Source: CAYUQT01 sp964596165 (GTDB lineage: Bacteria; Planctomycetota; Phycisphaerae; UBA1845; JAFGLZ01). Taken from it: 64,000 nucleotides of DNA. Position numbers and translations under genes: made by a program. The notes under the pieces are model-generated. The model saw nothing but the letters and a program-made list of their open reading frames with translations. It made no database searches and was not told the origin of the DNA. Below are positions 52,670 to 62,094 of the stretch, in pieces (position 1 is the stretch's first letter; the number at the start of each line of letters is the position of its first letter). Location of the stretch: positions 33,602 to 97,601 of the forward strand of contig CAZQTW010000015.1 of assembly GCA_964596165.1 (NCBI GenBank). Reading direction: 5' to 3'.

Positions 52670-53446
52670 TCATCGGCGGCGGCGGCTCGGAGACCACATC
52701 ACGATTCTGTCGAGAGTGAGGTCCAGATCGTCCAGGAGCTTGCGGTGGTATCCGAAGTGGCCAATCTCGTCGAGCCGGTGGGCATCGGTGCAAAACGTCA
52801 CGGGAGTGTTCGTGCGAATCGTCTCCAGGAGCAAATCGGCATCGGTGTTGACCACGTAGTGGGCGTTGATCTCGATGGCCACGCCGGCCTCCCGAGCCAG
52901 GTTCACCACGTGCGGAACGATCTCTCTCGGCACGTGATCGATCTGGGCCGACAGCCAGCGAAGCGGATGGCCGAGGATGTCGATGCCCGTCCGAACGAGC
53001 CGGCTCGTGTGGGCCAACCACAGATCGAGGATCTCCGCGGGGTCATTGCCGCCCTGCCGACCGACCGGCAGCCAGTGGATGCTGCCGACGATCACGTCCA
53101 GACGGTCCTTCAACTTGGGATCGACGGTGAGCCGGCCGTCGTCCATCATCTCGACCTCGACGCCCGTCAGAAGACCGTCGTCCCGAAACGCATCGACCTC
53201 GTCCAGATGGCGCAACAGACGTTCGTTGCCCCACCGCAGATGCTCGTCGAAGATCGACGGATCGAGCATGAATTTCCAAGACCAGGCCAACTCCTTGGGA
53301 AAGTAGATCGCGAAGCCGTGGTTCGTGATCGCCGCGCTCCGCATGGGGTCGCCCTTTCGCAGCGCGGCCGCGTAATCCTTGGGCGTAATGTTGCCCTCAC
53401 AGCAGTAGCTTAGATTGGTATGGGCATGATTGTCGTCGAATTTCAT
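52670..53446 (-). CDS. PHP-domain phosphoesterase
   Basis: 258 aa. The PHP metal motifs are in order: DNHAHTNLS (HxH) at the N terminus, ITNHG, GVEVEMMDDG, GSIHWLPVG, and FCTDAHRL at the C-terminal end. The fold suits YcdX- or histidinol-phosphatase-like enzymes; the substrate is not predictable. Cytosolic. It lies upstream of the MFS-acyltransferase gene and downstream of a GNAT gene on the same strand. Confidence 0.82.
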   Translation of the reverse strand: MKFDDNHAHTNLSYCCEGNITPKDYAAALRKGDPMRSAAITNHGFAIYFPKELAWSWKFMLDPSIFDEHLRWGNERLLRHLDEVDAFRDDGLLTGVEVEMMDDGRLTVDPKLKDRLDVIVGSIHWLPVGRQGGNDPAEILDLWLAHTSRLVRTGIDILGHPLRWLSAQIDHVPREIVPHVVNLAREAGVAIEINAHYVVNTDADLLLETIRTNTPVTFCTDAHRLDEIGHFGYHRKLLDDLDLTLDRIVMWSPSRRRR

Positions 53447-53482
53447 GGTAGCCCGAGGGGAAACCTTGCCCCGTCTTGTTGA

Positions 53483-54064
53483 TCACGCCGTCGTTTCCAG
53501 CGCCGGGTGCTTCAGGACGGATCGAACCTGCGCCCAGCCCTCCTCGGCCCGATCGAATTTCATGTCGGGCCTGAAGCCGAAGTCGAGATAACACCGCAGA
53601 GCGCGAATGCGGCCCGTGGACGTGCCCAACACCGACCGCTCATATCGGCCGGCCATCTCCTTCATGATGAACGAAAGCATCGGCTTGCAGAGCCCTCGGC
53701 CTTGGAAATCCGGATGAATCGCAACCCAGTGTACGCGGCCGTAGTCGAGACCGTCGCCCTTGAGGTTCGGCGCCGGCCAGATCGTCGTCGTGCCGATCTC
53801 ACGACCGCCGGGCTCGACCAGGAAGTACATCCCCCGCTTCACCGAGGACATGTCGGCGGCGAATTCCTTCTGAAACAGGTCATCGGTGATGTCGATGAAC
53901 GGCTCGCCCGACCGAACGATCTCGATCCACAACGGCTCGTCTCCCGGCCGATAAAGCCGCATCGCATAGCCCGCCGGCAACGGCAGGTCGGGAAGCCGCG
54001 TCATGTCCGGGCGGATCATCGAGATCTGTATGTTTTCCATGGAACCGTATCGACTTTCGCTCAT
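53483..54064 (-). CDS. GNAT family N-acetyltransferase
   Basis: 193 aa; ATG 54064 or 54040 (MENIQIS). Acetyl-CoA-binding signature VHWVAIHPDFQGRGLCKPML near residue 117 and the following CYLDFGFRPD, with a preceding beta-strand EIGTTTIWPAP. No signal peptide. It starts the GNAT, PHP, MFS-acyltransferase run (gaps 36 and 39 bp). Substrate unknown. Confidence 0.8.
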   Translation of the reverse strand: MSESRYGSMENIQISMIRPDMTRLPDLPLPAGYAMRLYRPGDEPLWIEIVRSGEPFIDITDDLFQKEFAADMSSVKRGMYFLVEPGGREIGTTTIWPAPNLKGDGLDYGRVHWVAIHPDFQGRGLCKPMLSFIMKEMAGRYERSVLGTSTGRIRALRCYLDFGFRPDMKFDRAEEGWAQVRSVLKHPALETTA

Positions 54065-54173
54065 CGGCGAGCCCGAAGTGCCCCCGTGAACACCCCATCC
54101 GGATTCGCCGGCCGCCGTGAAATGGCGTCCCCGCCCTCGTCCGTCGGCGGCCGAGCGACGGAACCCCGTCGGC

Positions 54174-56747
54174 CTATCCCCAAATGATCAGGCCCGACGA
54201 GACCCGATTCGGCAGATCGGGGTTGCGCGGAACGATCCGCACCGCGTAACCGTGTTGACCGCTCCGGCGACAGGGAATCGCCCCGACGAACCGGTACGTG
54301 CCATCCGTCGTGGTTTGCCCTTGACATTCCATGGGTTCGGCTTGCCCTTCGGAGATCTGCCCGTGCGGGTCGATCGAGCCGTAGAAGAGTTCGGCCGCGA
54401 TCTCATCCGGGCTGATGGCCCCCAGGTGAACGCGCGCCTGGACCTCCAACTTGCTCCCGACGGCCAGTTCCTCACCCTCGCTCGCCTGGACGCCCATGAT
54501 TCGAACCTGCGACCACCGCTTGGCCATGCTCTCCCGCCATTGCGCCAGTCGCTTGGCGGCCGCGAACCCGTCGGACGCCAGGTGCTTCCATCGCCGAGCG
54601 GCCGCCAGATAGAATTGCTCCGTGTATTCCACGACCATCCGGTTGGTGTTGAACATCGGCGGAATGGTCCGCATGCTCGCTTTCATTCGGGCCAGCCACC
54701 GGCGCGGCAGGCCGTCGGCCGTCCGGTCGTAGAACAGCGGAATGATCTCCTTTTCCAGCAGATCGTAGAGGCTTTCGGCCTCGACGTGATCTTGATAGCT
54801 CTGGTCCGGGTAGACGCGCCCGTCTCCGATGGCCCACCCGTTCTCGGCGTCGTAGGCCTCCGGCCACCAGCCGTCCATCGTCGAGAAGTTGATCCCGCCG
54901 TTGGGCGGCGCTTTCATGCCGCTGGTGCCGCTGGCCTCGTGAGTCGGCGTCGGCGTGTTCAGCCAAACGTCGACGCCCTGGACCAAGTACCGGGCGAAGC
55001 CGATGTTGTAGTTCTCGATGAAGACAACCTTTCGCCGAAGCTCCGGTCGGCGGGCGATCTGCACCACCTGCTTGATCAACTCCTTGCCGAGGTTGTCGTT
55101 GGGGTGGGCCTTGCCCGCGAAGATGATCTGGACCGGCCGATTGGGGTCGGTCAACATTCGCGCGAGCCGCTCGACGTCGCGGAACACAAGCGTGGCTCGC
55201 TTGTACGGAGCGAACCGCCGAGCGAAGCCGATCGTCAACGCATCGGGATCCAACACCTCTTCGGCGAACTTCAATTCCACGGGCGGCGCCCCGCGGCGCC
55301 GATACTGTTCGCGAAGCATGTGGCGCGTGACGGCCACCAACCGCTCGCGCCGGCGCTCGTGGGTTCGCCACAGCTCGGCATCCGGGATCTCGTCCACGCG
55401 CTCCCAAATGGCCTTGTCCACCGGGTCCTCGGCCCAGCTCGGACCGAGATAACGGTCGAACAGTTGGGCCATGTCGAGCGACAGCCACGACCGCACGTGA
55501 ACGCCGTTGGTAATCGCTCGGATGGGGACCTCATTCACCGGCACGCCCGGCCAGACCTTCTTCCACATGTCGCGGCTGACCCCGCCGTGGATCTTGCTGA
55601 CGCCGTTCACGCCGTCCGCCAGCCGCAAGGCGAGAATGGCCATGCAGAACGGTTCGTTCATGTTGGTAGGATCGACGCGTCCGAGGCCCATGAATTCCTG
55701 ACGGCTGATACCCATCTTCGCCGCATAATGACCCATGTAGGCGTCCACCAAGTGGGGAGCGAAGGTGTCGATCCCCGCCGGGACCGGGGTATGCGTGGTG
55801 AAGACGGTGCTGGCGCTCACGACCTCACGCGCCTCGGGGAAACTGAGTCCCTTCTTCTCCATGAGGGTGGCGATCCGTTCGATGGCCAGAAAGGCGGAGT
55901 GCCCTTCGTTCATGTGGCACACGGCCGGCTCGATGCCCAACGCTTCCAGGGCCCGGATTCCGCCGACGCCCAAGACCACCTCCTGGCGCATCCGCATCTC
56001 CCGGTCGCCGCCGTAGAGCTGCCCGGTGATCTGGCGATCCTCCGCGCGGTTTTCAGGCACGTCGGTGTCCAACAGATACAGCGGGACCCGTCCCACCTGG
56101 CAGCGCCAGATCTGTGCCACGACCCCGCGACCGCGAAGTTCGACCTTGACCCGGACCAGTTCGCCTTGCGCGTTCCGCTCCGGTGTGACGGGAAACTGAT
56201 GGAACTCGTAGTGAGGATAGTCCTCGAGCTGCCAGCCGTCGCTGGTCAGGTACTGATGGAAGTAGCCCTGCCGGTACAGCAACCCGATGCCGACTACGGG
56301 CAGCCCGATGTCGCTGGCGCTCTTCAGATGGTCGCCGGCCAGGACCCCCAGGCCCCCCGCGTAGATGGGCAGCGATTCGTGAAGACCGAACTCCATGCTG
56401 AAATAGGAGATGGTGCCGTCGGCAACGTCCGCATGATGCTCATCGAACCACGTGCGCTGACTCATGTAGACGTAAAGGTTGTCCATGACGCGGTCCATTT
56501 GAGCGAGGTAGGCGCGATCGTTCGCCGCCTGTTCGAGCCTCGCCTGACTGATCGCGCTGAGGAGTCTGACCGGGTTGTGCTCCACCTGCTCCCACAGGTC
56601 GAAGTCCAACCGTCGGAAAAGATCGAACCCGTCGGGATTCCATGACCACCAGAGATTGTAGGCCAGCTCGCGCAGGCGGCTCAGCGGCTTGGGCAAAGCC
56701 GGCACCACCGTAAACGTGCGGATACCGTCCATCGAATGTTTCTCCAT
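54174..56747 (-). CDS. glgP: Alpha-glucan (glycogen/maltodextrin) phosphorylase
   Basis: 857 aa from ATG 56747; ATG 56732 (GGAG 9 nt upstream) and GTG 56753 are alternatives. The N-terminal segment (LSRLRELAYNLWWSWNPDGF) is the DUF3417 type of the short bacterial GT35 phosphorylases. Sugar-phosphate and glycogen-site residues include SMEFGLHESLPIYAGGLGVL and NEGHSAFL. The PLP lysine lies in EASGTSGMKAPPNGG near residue 605. The last about 110 residues form an extra domain. The enzyme releases glucose 1-phosphate from stored or imported glucan. Confidence 0.93.
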   Translation of the reverse strand: MEKHSMDGIRTFTVVPALPKPLSRLRELAYNLWWSWNPDGFDLFRRLDFDLWEQVEHNPVRLLSAISQARLEQAANDRAYLAQMDRVMDNLYVYMSQRTWFDEHHADVADGTISYFSMEFGLHESLPIYAGGLGVLAGDHLKSASDIGLPVVGIGLLYRQGYFHQYLTSDGWQLEDYPHYEFHQFPVTPERNAQGELVRVKVELRGRGVVAQIWRCQVGRVPLYLLDTDVPENRAEDRQITGQLYGGDREMRMRQEVVLGVGGIRALEALGIEPAVCHMNEGHSAFLAIERIATLMEKKGLSFPEAREVVSASTVFTTHTPVPAGIDTFAPHLVDAYMGHYAAKMGISRQEFMGLGRVDPTNMNEPFCMAILALRLADGVNGVSKIHGGVSRDMWKKVWPGVPVNEVPIRAITNGVHVRSWLSLDMAQLFDRYLGPSWAEDPVDKAIWERVDEIPDAELWRTHERRRERLVAVTRHMLREQYRRRGAPPVELKFAEEVLDPDALTIGFARRFAPYKRATLVFRDVERLARMLTDPNRPVQIIFAGKAHPNDNLGKELIKQVVQIARRPELRRKVVFIENYNIGFARYLVQGVDVWLNTPTPTHEASGTSGMKAPPNGGINFSTMDGWWPEAYDAENGWAIGDGRVYPDQSYQDHVEAESLYDLLEKEIIPLFYDRTADGLPRRWLARMKASMRTIPPMFNTNRMVVEYTEQFYLAAARRWKHLASDGFAAAKRLAQWRESMAKRWSQVRIMGVQASEGEELAVGSKLEVQARVHLGAISPDEIAAELFYGSIDPHGQISEGQAEPMECQGQTTTDGTYRFVGAIPCRRSGQHGYAVRIVPRNPDLPNRVSSGLIIWG

Positions 56748-56848
56748 GCCCACTCACGTCGGACCGCTGACACGGAACCACCCCCGCCGCGCGCGGCCGG
56801 CCCCCGTCAACCCTAGAACCTTAAGCATGATGTCCCCTTAGCGGATCG

Positions 56849-57547
56849 TCAAGCGCTCCGCGCCGATTGCGGCTCGACGTCGTCTTCCGCCCGGCGAGCA
56901 TTACGAATGAACGTCAGGACCTTCGTGGGGTCCTTTCGGCCAGGCCCGGATTCCACCCCCGAGCTGACGTCCACCCCCCACGGTCGCACGGTTGCGACGA
57001 CGGATGCCACGTTCTCCGGCAGAAGGCCCCCCGCGACAATCACCGGAGGCCAACCCTCCAGTTCCCCGCGCCGACGGGCCTCCACCAGCCAGTCCCACCG
57101 AAAGGGTCTTCCCGCCCCGCCGAGCTGCCGGGGATGGTATGCGTCCACGACGACCGCCGAGGGAGGGTTATCGCCACACGCTCGAAGAAGACGGTTGAAC
57201 GCATCGGCGAAGTCGGGGCCGCGGACACGCGCCACCGCTATCGGACAGCGACGCGCGCGAACCTGCGACGCGATGAATGACCCCGTCACGTCCCCGTACA
57301 ATTGGAGCCGGCGAATCCCGACGCGGACTATCCAATCGTCGACTTCGGGGTCCAGACGCCCGTCGGTTACGTCGACCAGCGGCACCAGCCGGTCGGGCTT
57401 CGAAACGCTTGCGGCGATCTCGGACGCTTGGGCGACATCGACACGGCGCGGACCGGCGACCAGGTTAATGCCGATCGCGTCCGCGCCCGCCTCGATCGCC
57501 CGGCAGGCATCCTCAACCGTCGTGATGCCGCAAATCTTCACCCACAC
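56849..57547 (-). CDS. trpF: Phosphoribosylanthranilate isomerase
   Basis: 232 aa from a GTG at 57547 (VWVKICGITT); frames reach 57607 but add implausible residues. TrpF motifs: KICGITTVEDA with catalytic Cys, GADAIGINLVAGPRRVD, RLQLYGD, a catalytic Asp in VVVDAYHPRQLGGAGRPFRWDW, and the phosphate loop ILPENVA-like VAGGLLPENVASVV ending GVDVSSGVESGPGRKD. Third step of tryptophan synthesis. It stands alone, without other trp genes, 101 bp upstream of the phosphorylase. Confidence 0.92.
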   Translation of the reverse strand: MWVKICGITTVEDACRAIEAGADAIGINLVAGPRRVDVAQASEIAASVSKPDRLVPLVDVTDGRLDPEVDDWIVRVGIRRLQLYGDVTGSFIASQVRARRCPIAVARVRGPDFADAFNRLLRACGDNPPSAVVVDAYHPRQLGGAGRPFRWDWLVEARRRGELEGWPPVIVAGGLLPENVASVVATVRPWGVDVSSGVESGPGRKDPTKVLTFIRNARRAEDDVEPQSARSA

Positions 57548-57668
57548 GACGCTCGGGTCCTTTCGGCATCGAAGTGCCCCGTCATGAAGCCGGACCGGCG
57601 GCCGCACCCCGTTCTGCGATGGGACCAGTCTACACCCATGCCGTATCGCCGTGCGATCCGTTTCTTGC

Positions 57669-58502
57669 CTACCGGGTCCGCACGTTGCGGTCGCCTTCGC
57701 CCCGCCACGTCTGTCGCGACGGGCTCGTGCCGGTCGGGCTCGCGGCGCCGGCTTTGGAATCCGACGGCGTCATGACGTGTTTGGAAATGTAGGCGCGGAC
57801 AAAGGGCTCGCTGGTGGCGTCGGTGTGACTCCCGGTCCATCCGTACCGCTCGTATTCCGACCGCCAACCGATGTTGACGATTTTCCCTCCGCCGCCGCCG
57901 GGGGGATGAAGGCCGTGCAAACCGGCCGACTCACTGCCGCCGCGGTCCACGGTGCCGATGGCCCGCACCACGCCGCCGAGCACCTCGTCGTGCGGCGAGT
58001 AGTAAACGTAGACCTTGCCCGCGATGTTCGGCAAGGCCTTCCTCATGTCGTAATTCTCACTGAGGCTGGAACCCAGCAAGATCAGGTTGTTCACCCGGTA
58101 AGGCGGCTTCAGCCCCTCGACGGCCCAAACGGCGATGCCCGTCCCGGCGGACAGGCTGATGATATTCACCTCGTTGCGGGGCCACCGGCGGAGATAGTCC
58201 TCGATCTTCGCCGTCAAGATCGCGGCCCGCAGTTTGTTCATGCCGATGTTGACCTGATCGACGGCCGGATTGAACGAACTGGTCCAGATGTACGCCTCGA
58301 CGTTGCCCGGGTAGCGGGCGTTCTTCAGACCCGCCGGCACCTCCGTCAGACCGAAGCCCCAGTTGCCGGCGCCGTCGAGATAGTAGGTCTTGCCGTGTTC
58401 GTCGCCCGGGGCGTCGAACAATCCCATTCCCCCGCCGCTCCCGCAACCCGCGGTCCACACCCACAGCATCGGAACGGCAACGACGCAGAGCCGTTTGATC
58501 AT
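57669..58502 (-). CDS. Lipoprotein-like alpha/beta-fold hypothetical protein
   Basis: 277 aa from ATG 58502 (GGGAG 8 nt upstream); a longer frame crosses a repeat and is not used. The N terminus CVVAVPMLWVWTAGCGSGGG is a probable lipoprotein signal with Cys near residue 20. The rest reads like an alpha/beta hydrolase fold: NIISLSAGTGIAVWAV as nucleophile elbow, LILLGSSLSENY, VYYSPHDEVLGGV as the Asp strand and TGSHTDATSEPF with a late His. Substrate unknown. Tail of about 25 residues is Ser/Thr/Arg-rich. Confidence 0.66.
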   Translation of the reverse strand: MIKRLCVVAVPMLWVWTAGCGSGGGMGLFDAPGDEHGKTYYLDGAGNWGFGLTEVPAGLKNARYPGNVEAYIWTSSFNPAVDQVNIGMNKLRAAILTAKIEDYLRRWPRNEVNIISLSAGTGIAVWAVEGLKPPYRVNNLILLGSSLSENYDMRKALPNIAGKVYVYYSPHDEVLGGVVRAIGTVDRGGSESAGLHGLHPPGGGGGKIVNIGWRSEYERYGWTGSHTDATSEPFVRAYISKHVMTPSDSKAGAASPTGTSPSRQTWRGEGDRNVRTR

Positions 58503-58581
58503 GTTGCGGTCTCCCTGCATGAACGGCAGGCTGGAGCCGTTCTCAGTGCGACGCTCTCGCGTCTTCCGCCAGGCGAAGCGA

Positions 58582-58638
58582 CGACCGTGAGGAAGCGGAA
58601 AGAAGGAATGATCCGGTCCGCCCGCTCCCTCACGGTCG
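58582..58638. repeat. REP-like inverted repeat
   Basis: CGACCGTGAGGAAGCGG (58582-58598) and CCGCTCCCTCACGGTCG (58622-58638) are complementary at 16 of 17 positions with a 23-nt loop. It lies upstream of the lipoprotein gene and is probably a small dispersed palindrome. Confidence 0.65.
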
Positions 58639-58795
58639 CGGCTCCGACTCATGGCCGGGGCTCGCGCGGGAGGCACGCGCGACACTCACTCACCGAAAAC
58701 GACACCCGCTCCGGTCCGAAACGCCAGACACGGGACCATGCAGTCTACTATCGTCGTATCGGCGGTCAAGCGCCCGAAGAACGAGCCGGCCGACC

Positions 58796-60070
58796 CTAGA
58801 GGAATCGGGCAATGACGTTGAAGATCATGGCGATGAACCGGTCCATGAAGGTCAACCGATCCAGCCACTCCTGATCGACCCGGACATTCGTCTCAAGAGC
58901 GAAGTCGCGTGCGAACTGATTGCGAAGCGCCGCCACGTGGTTCGGCTCCGTCAACACCACGACGTTTTCCGTATCCCAGTCGTAACTGCGGTTGTTCACG
59001 TTGTAGCTGCCCAGCACCGCCAGGACGTCATCGACCACGAGGGCCTTGGCGTGCATCGTGTGCCCTTTGCCGACCTCCCACACATAGAGATTGACCCCGG
59101 CGTCGATGAGGGTCGGAAACGTCAAGGTGCTGGGGAGGAAAAGCAGATCGCCCAGGTCGTTCGACGAGCGCCCGTTGGTCAGGATGGTCACCTCGACGCC
59201 GCGTTGGCGCGCGCTTCGCAACAGCCTCTGGATGCGTCCGTTGGGAAGAAAATAGGCCGTCTCCATGACAATCGACCGCGACGCCTGCTGGAACAGCCGC
59301 TCGAACAGAATATTCACCTCACGGTCGCCGACCGCCGGACGCTGATCCACATATCGCACCACGCCCGCGCCCGTCGGTTGAAGTTCCGGGTAATATCGGC
59401 CGAGGTCCGGCGTCCCGTCGGGCCATCCCTCTTGCTCGATCCAGTCGCGAATGAAGTCGTCCTGGATGTGCTTCACGATCGGCCCCGTCAGCAGGACGTT
59501 GATGTCGTACCACTGGTCGGGGCCGTAATACTGGCTGCCGAAGTTCATCCCCCCCGTGATCGCCCGGCGCCCGTCCGCCACCAGGATCTTCTTGTGCAAA
59601 CGATAGAGCAATTTGTCCAACAACATCCGGTCGGGCGGCCAGTACTCACGGTAAACACCTCCGGCCGCCTCGAGAAAATTGAACATGTCCATCGAAGAAA
59701 AGATCATCATGTCGATCGGATCGACAATCATCTGGACCTGGACGCCACGCGTGGCCGCCTCGGCGAACAGAGTCATCGAAGCGCGACCGTGTTCGTTGTC
59801 GGATACTTCGAGGGTCTCAATGTTGAGATGATCGGTGGCCTCGGTCACCAGCGACACCACGTCCGCCCACGCCTCCGGACCCGTGGCGCGAATCACCGCC
59901 TCGCAACCCCCGACCCGTTGGCTGGACGTCTCCGCGTCGAGCTGCGCCTGGAACGCCTCGTCCAGAACCGGTGATGATTCCTGGGCCACGGCGGTCGCGC
60001 CCAGACCCCACACCCCCGCAGCCGGCAGGAACAGGGCAACGCTTGCCATCGTCCGCATCCTTGCCGTCAT
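58796..60070 (-). CDS. Exported phospholipase D/cardiolipin synthase-like protein
   Basis: 424 aa from ATG 60070 with GAGGGG 8 nt upstream; an upstream ATG at 60100 overlaps the previous gene. Signal peptide MRTMASVALFLPAAGVWGLG. Two HKD motifs: LHKKILVADGRRAITGGMN near residue 160 and MHAKALVVDDVLAVLGSYN near 338, both with His, Lys and Asp in place. Phosphatidyl-transfer or phospholipase activity is expected; the exported location argues against ordinary cardiolipin synthase. It follows the coiled-coil gene by 13 bp. Confidence 0.88.
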   Translation of the reverse strand: MTARMRTMASVALFLPAAGVWGLGATAVAQESSPVLDEAFQAQLDAETSSQRVGGCEAVIRATGPEAWADVVSLVTEATDHLNIETLEVSDNEHGRASMTLFAEAATRGVQVQMIVDPIDMMIFSSMDMFNFLEAAGGVYREYWPPDRMLLDKLLYRLHKKILVADGRRAITGGMNFGSQYYGPDQWYDINVLLTGPIVKHIQDDFIRDWIEQEGWPDGTPDLGRYYPELQPTGAGVVRYVDQRPAVGDREVNILFERLFQQASRSIVMETAYFLPNGRIQRLLRSARQRGVEVTILTNGRSSNDLGDLLFLPSTLTFPTLIDAGVNLYVWEVGKGHTMHAKALVVDDVLAVLGSYNVNNRSYDWDTENVVVLTEPNHVAALRNQFARDFALETNVRVDQEWLDRLTFMDRFIAMIFNVIARFL

Positions 60071-60083
60071 CCGCGAATCCCCT

Positions 60084-60797
60084 CTATTGAGCGGCGCCAT
60101 CGTTGGGCCGCGGGTTCAATCGCTCCAGATAGTCATCCAACAAGCGTCGAACGGCCTTCTGGCGGTCGGCACGCGACATTGTAGTGTCCGACCGCAACGC
60201 GGCAAACTCTTCTTCGAGGCGCCGGAGTTCTCGCTTGCGGAGCTCCAGCTCGCGTCGCGCTTCCTCGCTGTCCGCGACGCGCTCCAGTTCGATGGCGGCC
60301 TGATCACCGAACAACCGCTCCGCCAACGCCTGGATCATCCGGCGCCGGCGCCCCTCGGGCGTTCGCGACGAAGCCATGATCGCCGCCCACGATCGCGTGA
60401 AATTGGCACGGGTCTGCGCCAAGGCCTGGGGGTCGGTTGTGGGCGGACGAGGCAGTCTGCCCTCAACCTCCGTCGCCGGCTGCGTCCCCAACCGATGCGG
60501 TTCCGGGAACGCCCAGGATACCGGCATGCCCGGCGTGCCGACGGGCAAGCACATGTCGCCCGCGAATGCCACATCAGGCAGCGCGGTCACTCCGGACTGA
60601 CTTCGCGTCGCCGGTGACGATGCGACACCGGTCATCACCACGGGCGATCGATCACCGACCGGCTGCGAGGTGACTGGACCCGCAACCGGATCGTTGCGTG
60701 CCGGCTCGGGCCGCAGGAACCAGACAAGCCCGATGATCACCGTGGCGGCGGTGCAGATGAGTAACACCATCCCGGCTTTCTGGTGGTGCCTGTTCAA
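60084..60797 (-). CDS. Single-pass membrane protein with C-terminal coiled coil
   Basis: 237 aa from a TTG at 60797 (GAGGGG 9 nt upstream); the frame extends to 60956 but without a convincing start. One membrane helix (GMVLLICTAATVIIGLVWFL) near residues 10-28, a Pro/Thr-rich linker, then from about 150 a charged helical region: LELRKRELRRLEEEF, ending LLDDYLERLNPRPN. Unrecognised. Cotranscribed with the phospholipase D gene. Confidence 0.6.
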   Translation of the reverse strand: MNRHHQKAGMVLLICTAATVIIGLVWFLRPEPARNDPVAGPVTSQPVGDRSPVVMTGVASSPATRSQSGVTALPDVAFAGDMCLPVGTPGMPVSWAFPEPHRLGTQPATEVEGRLPRPPTTDPQALAQTRANFTRSWAAIMASSRTPEGRRRRMIQALAERLFGDQAAIELERVADSEEARRELELRKRELRRLEEEFAALRSDTTMSRADRQKAVRRLLDDYLERLNPRPNDGAAQ

Positions 60798-61099
60798 CGG
60801 TGATGACCCCTCGCTGTGACCCGACGCATGCGACCCTCTGCAACACCAAGAACGCCGTGCGAAGGTCTGTGGAATTCTACCAACGCGTCGGACTGCTGCG
60901 AGCGAGAATCCCCTGCTTTTCTCACCATCCCCGTCGTCGCGCCAACCGAGATCCAATGAGTCTCGATCAGCGGCGGGTCCCGCGTCAATAGAAAACTAGG
61001 CCCCCCTTCCAGCTGGCAACAAACCCGACCAACCAACTGACACTAAAGTACTTATGTTGCATACCCGCAGGTTTCCCTGCCCAGGATGACCTGAATAGA
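60798..61099. other. Gene-free divergent intergenic region
   Basis: Start of a 368-bp gap between the coiled-coil gene (minus) and the SPFH gene (plus). A -10-like TAGAAT on the minus strand near 60873 lacks a good -35. No RNA or repeat recognised. Confidence 0.4.
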
Positions 61100-61139
61100 T
61101 TGCATTGTGATATTTTTATGATATACTAAGAATATCACA
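61100..61139 (+). promoter_or_regulatory. SPFH gene promoter with overlapping palindrome
   Basis: TTGCAT (61100-61105), 16-nt spacer, TATACT (61122-61127). A perfect 9-bp inverted repeat overlaps it: TGTGATATT (61106-61114) and AATATCACA (61131-61139), 16 bp apart. The left arm lies in the spacer and the right arm just after the -10, a classic repressor position. The small Arc-family repressor encoded downstream is an obvious but unproven candidate to bind here. Confidence 0.55.
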
Positions 61140-61165
61140 TCGGCCTCATGGCCGAGGAGGCTGCA

Positions 61166-62068
61166 ATGTCTGTCGAGAAAAAGCGAAACGTCTCAGGCGG
61201 CTGGGGTATGCTGTTGTTCCTGATCATGGCCACACTGATCCTCGTGGGTCTGCTGCTCTACTTCATTGACCTTGCAGACAGCGCTCCGCCAAGAACTCCA
61301 ACATCGGCGCTGTTCACGCCGATCGTCCTCAACGTCCTGGCTCTCGGCGTCGTCGGCTTTCTCTGGCCCGGATTCTTCACGCTCCAACCGAATGAGGGGG
61401 CGGTGCTGTTGCTCTTCGGTGCCTACCGGGGCACCGCAAGAACGGAGGGCTTCCGATGGGCCAACCCGCTCTATCGCAAGATTAAGATCTCGCTGCGGGC
61501 CCGAAACCTGAACGGCGAGAAGCTCAAGGTCAACGACCAGCGGGGCAACCCGATCGAGATCGCGGCCGTCGTCGTCTGGCGCGTCGACGACACGGCCAAG
61601 GGATGCTTTGACGTCAAGGACTACTCCAACTACGTGGCGGTGCAGAGCGAATCGGCCGTACGGCACTTGGCCAGTAGGTACCCATACGACGCGAGTGCCG
61701 ACCATGAGGTTTCGCTCCGCGGCAGTACGGACGAGGTTTCGCAGGCCCTCCAGGCCGAGCTCCAGGAGCGGCTTGGCAAGGCCGGCGTTGTGGTCGAGGA
61801 GGCCCGGCTGAGCCATCTCGCCTATGCCCCCGAGATTGCCGGCGCGATGCTGCGGCGGCAGCAGGCCGAGGCGGTCGTTGCCGCTCGGACCCGCATTGTC
61901 GAGGGCGCCGTCGGCATGGTCGAGACCGCGCTGCAGCACCTCGAAGAGCATAAGATGATCCAACTGGACGACGAGCGCAAGGCGGCGATGGTCAGCAATT
62001 TGCTTGTCGTGCTCTGCGGCGAGCAGGCGGCGCAGCCGGTCGTCAATACGGGGACGCTCTACACGTAG
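61166..62068 (+). CDS. SPFH/band-7 domain membrane protein
   Basis: 300 aa; GAGGAGG lies 5 nt before ATG 61166, better than the ATG at 61148. Two membrane helices: MLLFLIMATLILVGLLLYFI and FTPIVLNVLALGVVGFLWPGF. The SPFH domain follows (about 78-235): LQPNEGAVLLLFGAYRGT, IEIAAVVVWRVDD, KDYSNYVAVQSESAVRHLA, then the helix ELQERLGKAGVVVEEARLSHL and the conserved RQQAEAVVAARTRIVEGAV. Scaffold protein of ordered membrane domains. It is followed by the Arc-type gene; this pairing recurs in many bacteria. Confidence 0.88.
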   Translation: MSVEKKRNVSGGWGMLLFLIMATLILVGLLLYFIDLADSAPPRTPTSALFTPIVLNVLALGVVGFLWPGFFTLQPNEGAVLLLFGAYRGTARTEGFRWANPLYRKIKISLRARNLNGEKLKVNDQRGNPIEIAAVVVWRVDDTAKGCFDVKDYSNYVAVQSESAVRHLASRYPYDASADHEVSLRGSTDEVSQALQAELQERLGKAGVVVEEARLSHLAYAPEIAGAMLRRQQAEAVVAARTRIVEGAVGMVETALQHLEEHKMIQLDDERKAAMVSNLLVVLCGEQAAQPVVNTGTLYT

Positions 62069-62094
62069 CCGCGCCGCTGATCGGGCGGCGCGGC
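62068..62094 (+). terminator. Strong GC hairpin at the end of the SPFH gene
   Basis: GCCGCGCCGC (62068-62077) and GCGGCGCGGC (62085-62094) form a perfect 10-bp stem with 7-nt loop, beginning at the stop codon. No T-run follows, so it may attenuate or protect the mRNA rather than stop it. Confidence 0.45.

Noticed and set aside
51684..53021. 445-codon minus-strand ORF across MFS and PHP genes
   Set aside because: Low-complexity Arg/Pro/Gly shadow sequence that overlaps two genes with clear motifs on the same strand but in other frames.
54117..56645. 842-codon plus-strand ORF opposite glycogen phosphorylase
   Set aside because: Antisense shadow without recognisable domains; the minus-strand reading is a clear GT35 enzyme.
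58503..58685. N-terminal extension of the lipoprotein gene to 58685
   Set aside because: The extra residues (SRSRDREGAGG-type) read through the inverted repeat; the ATG at 58502 has a ribosome site and a lipoprotein signal.
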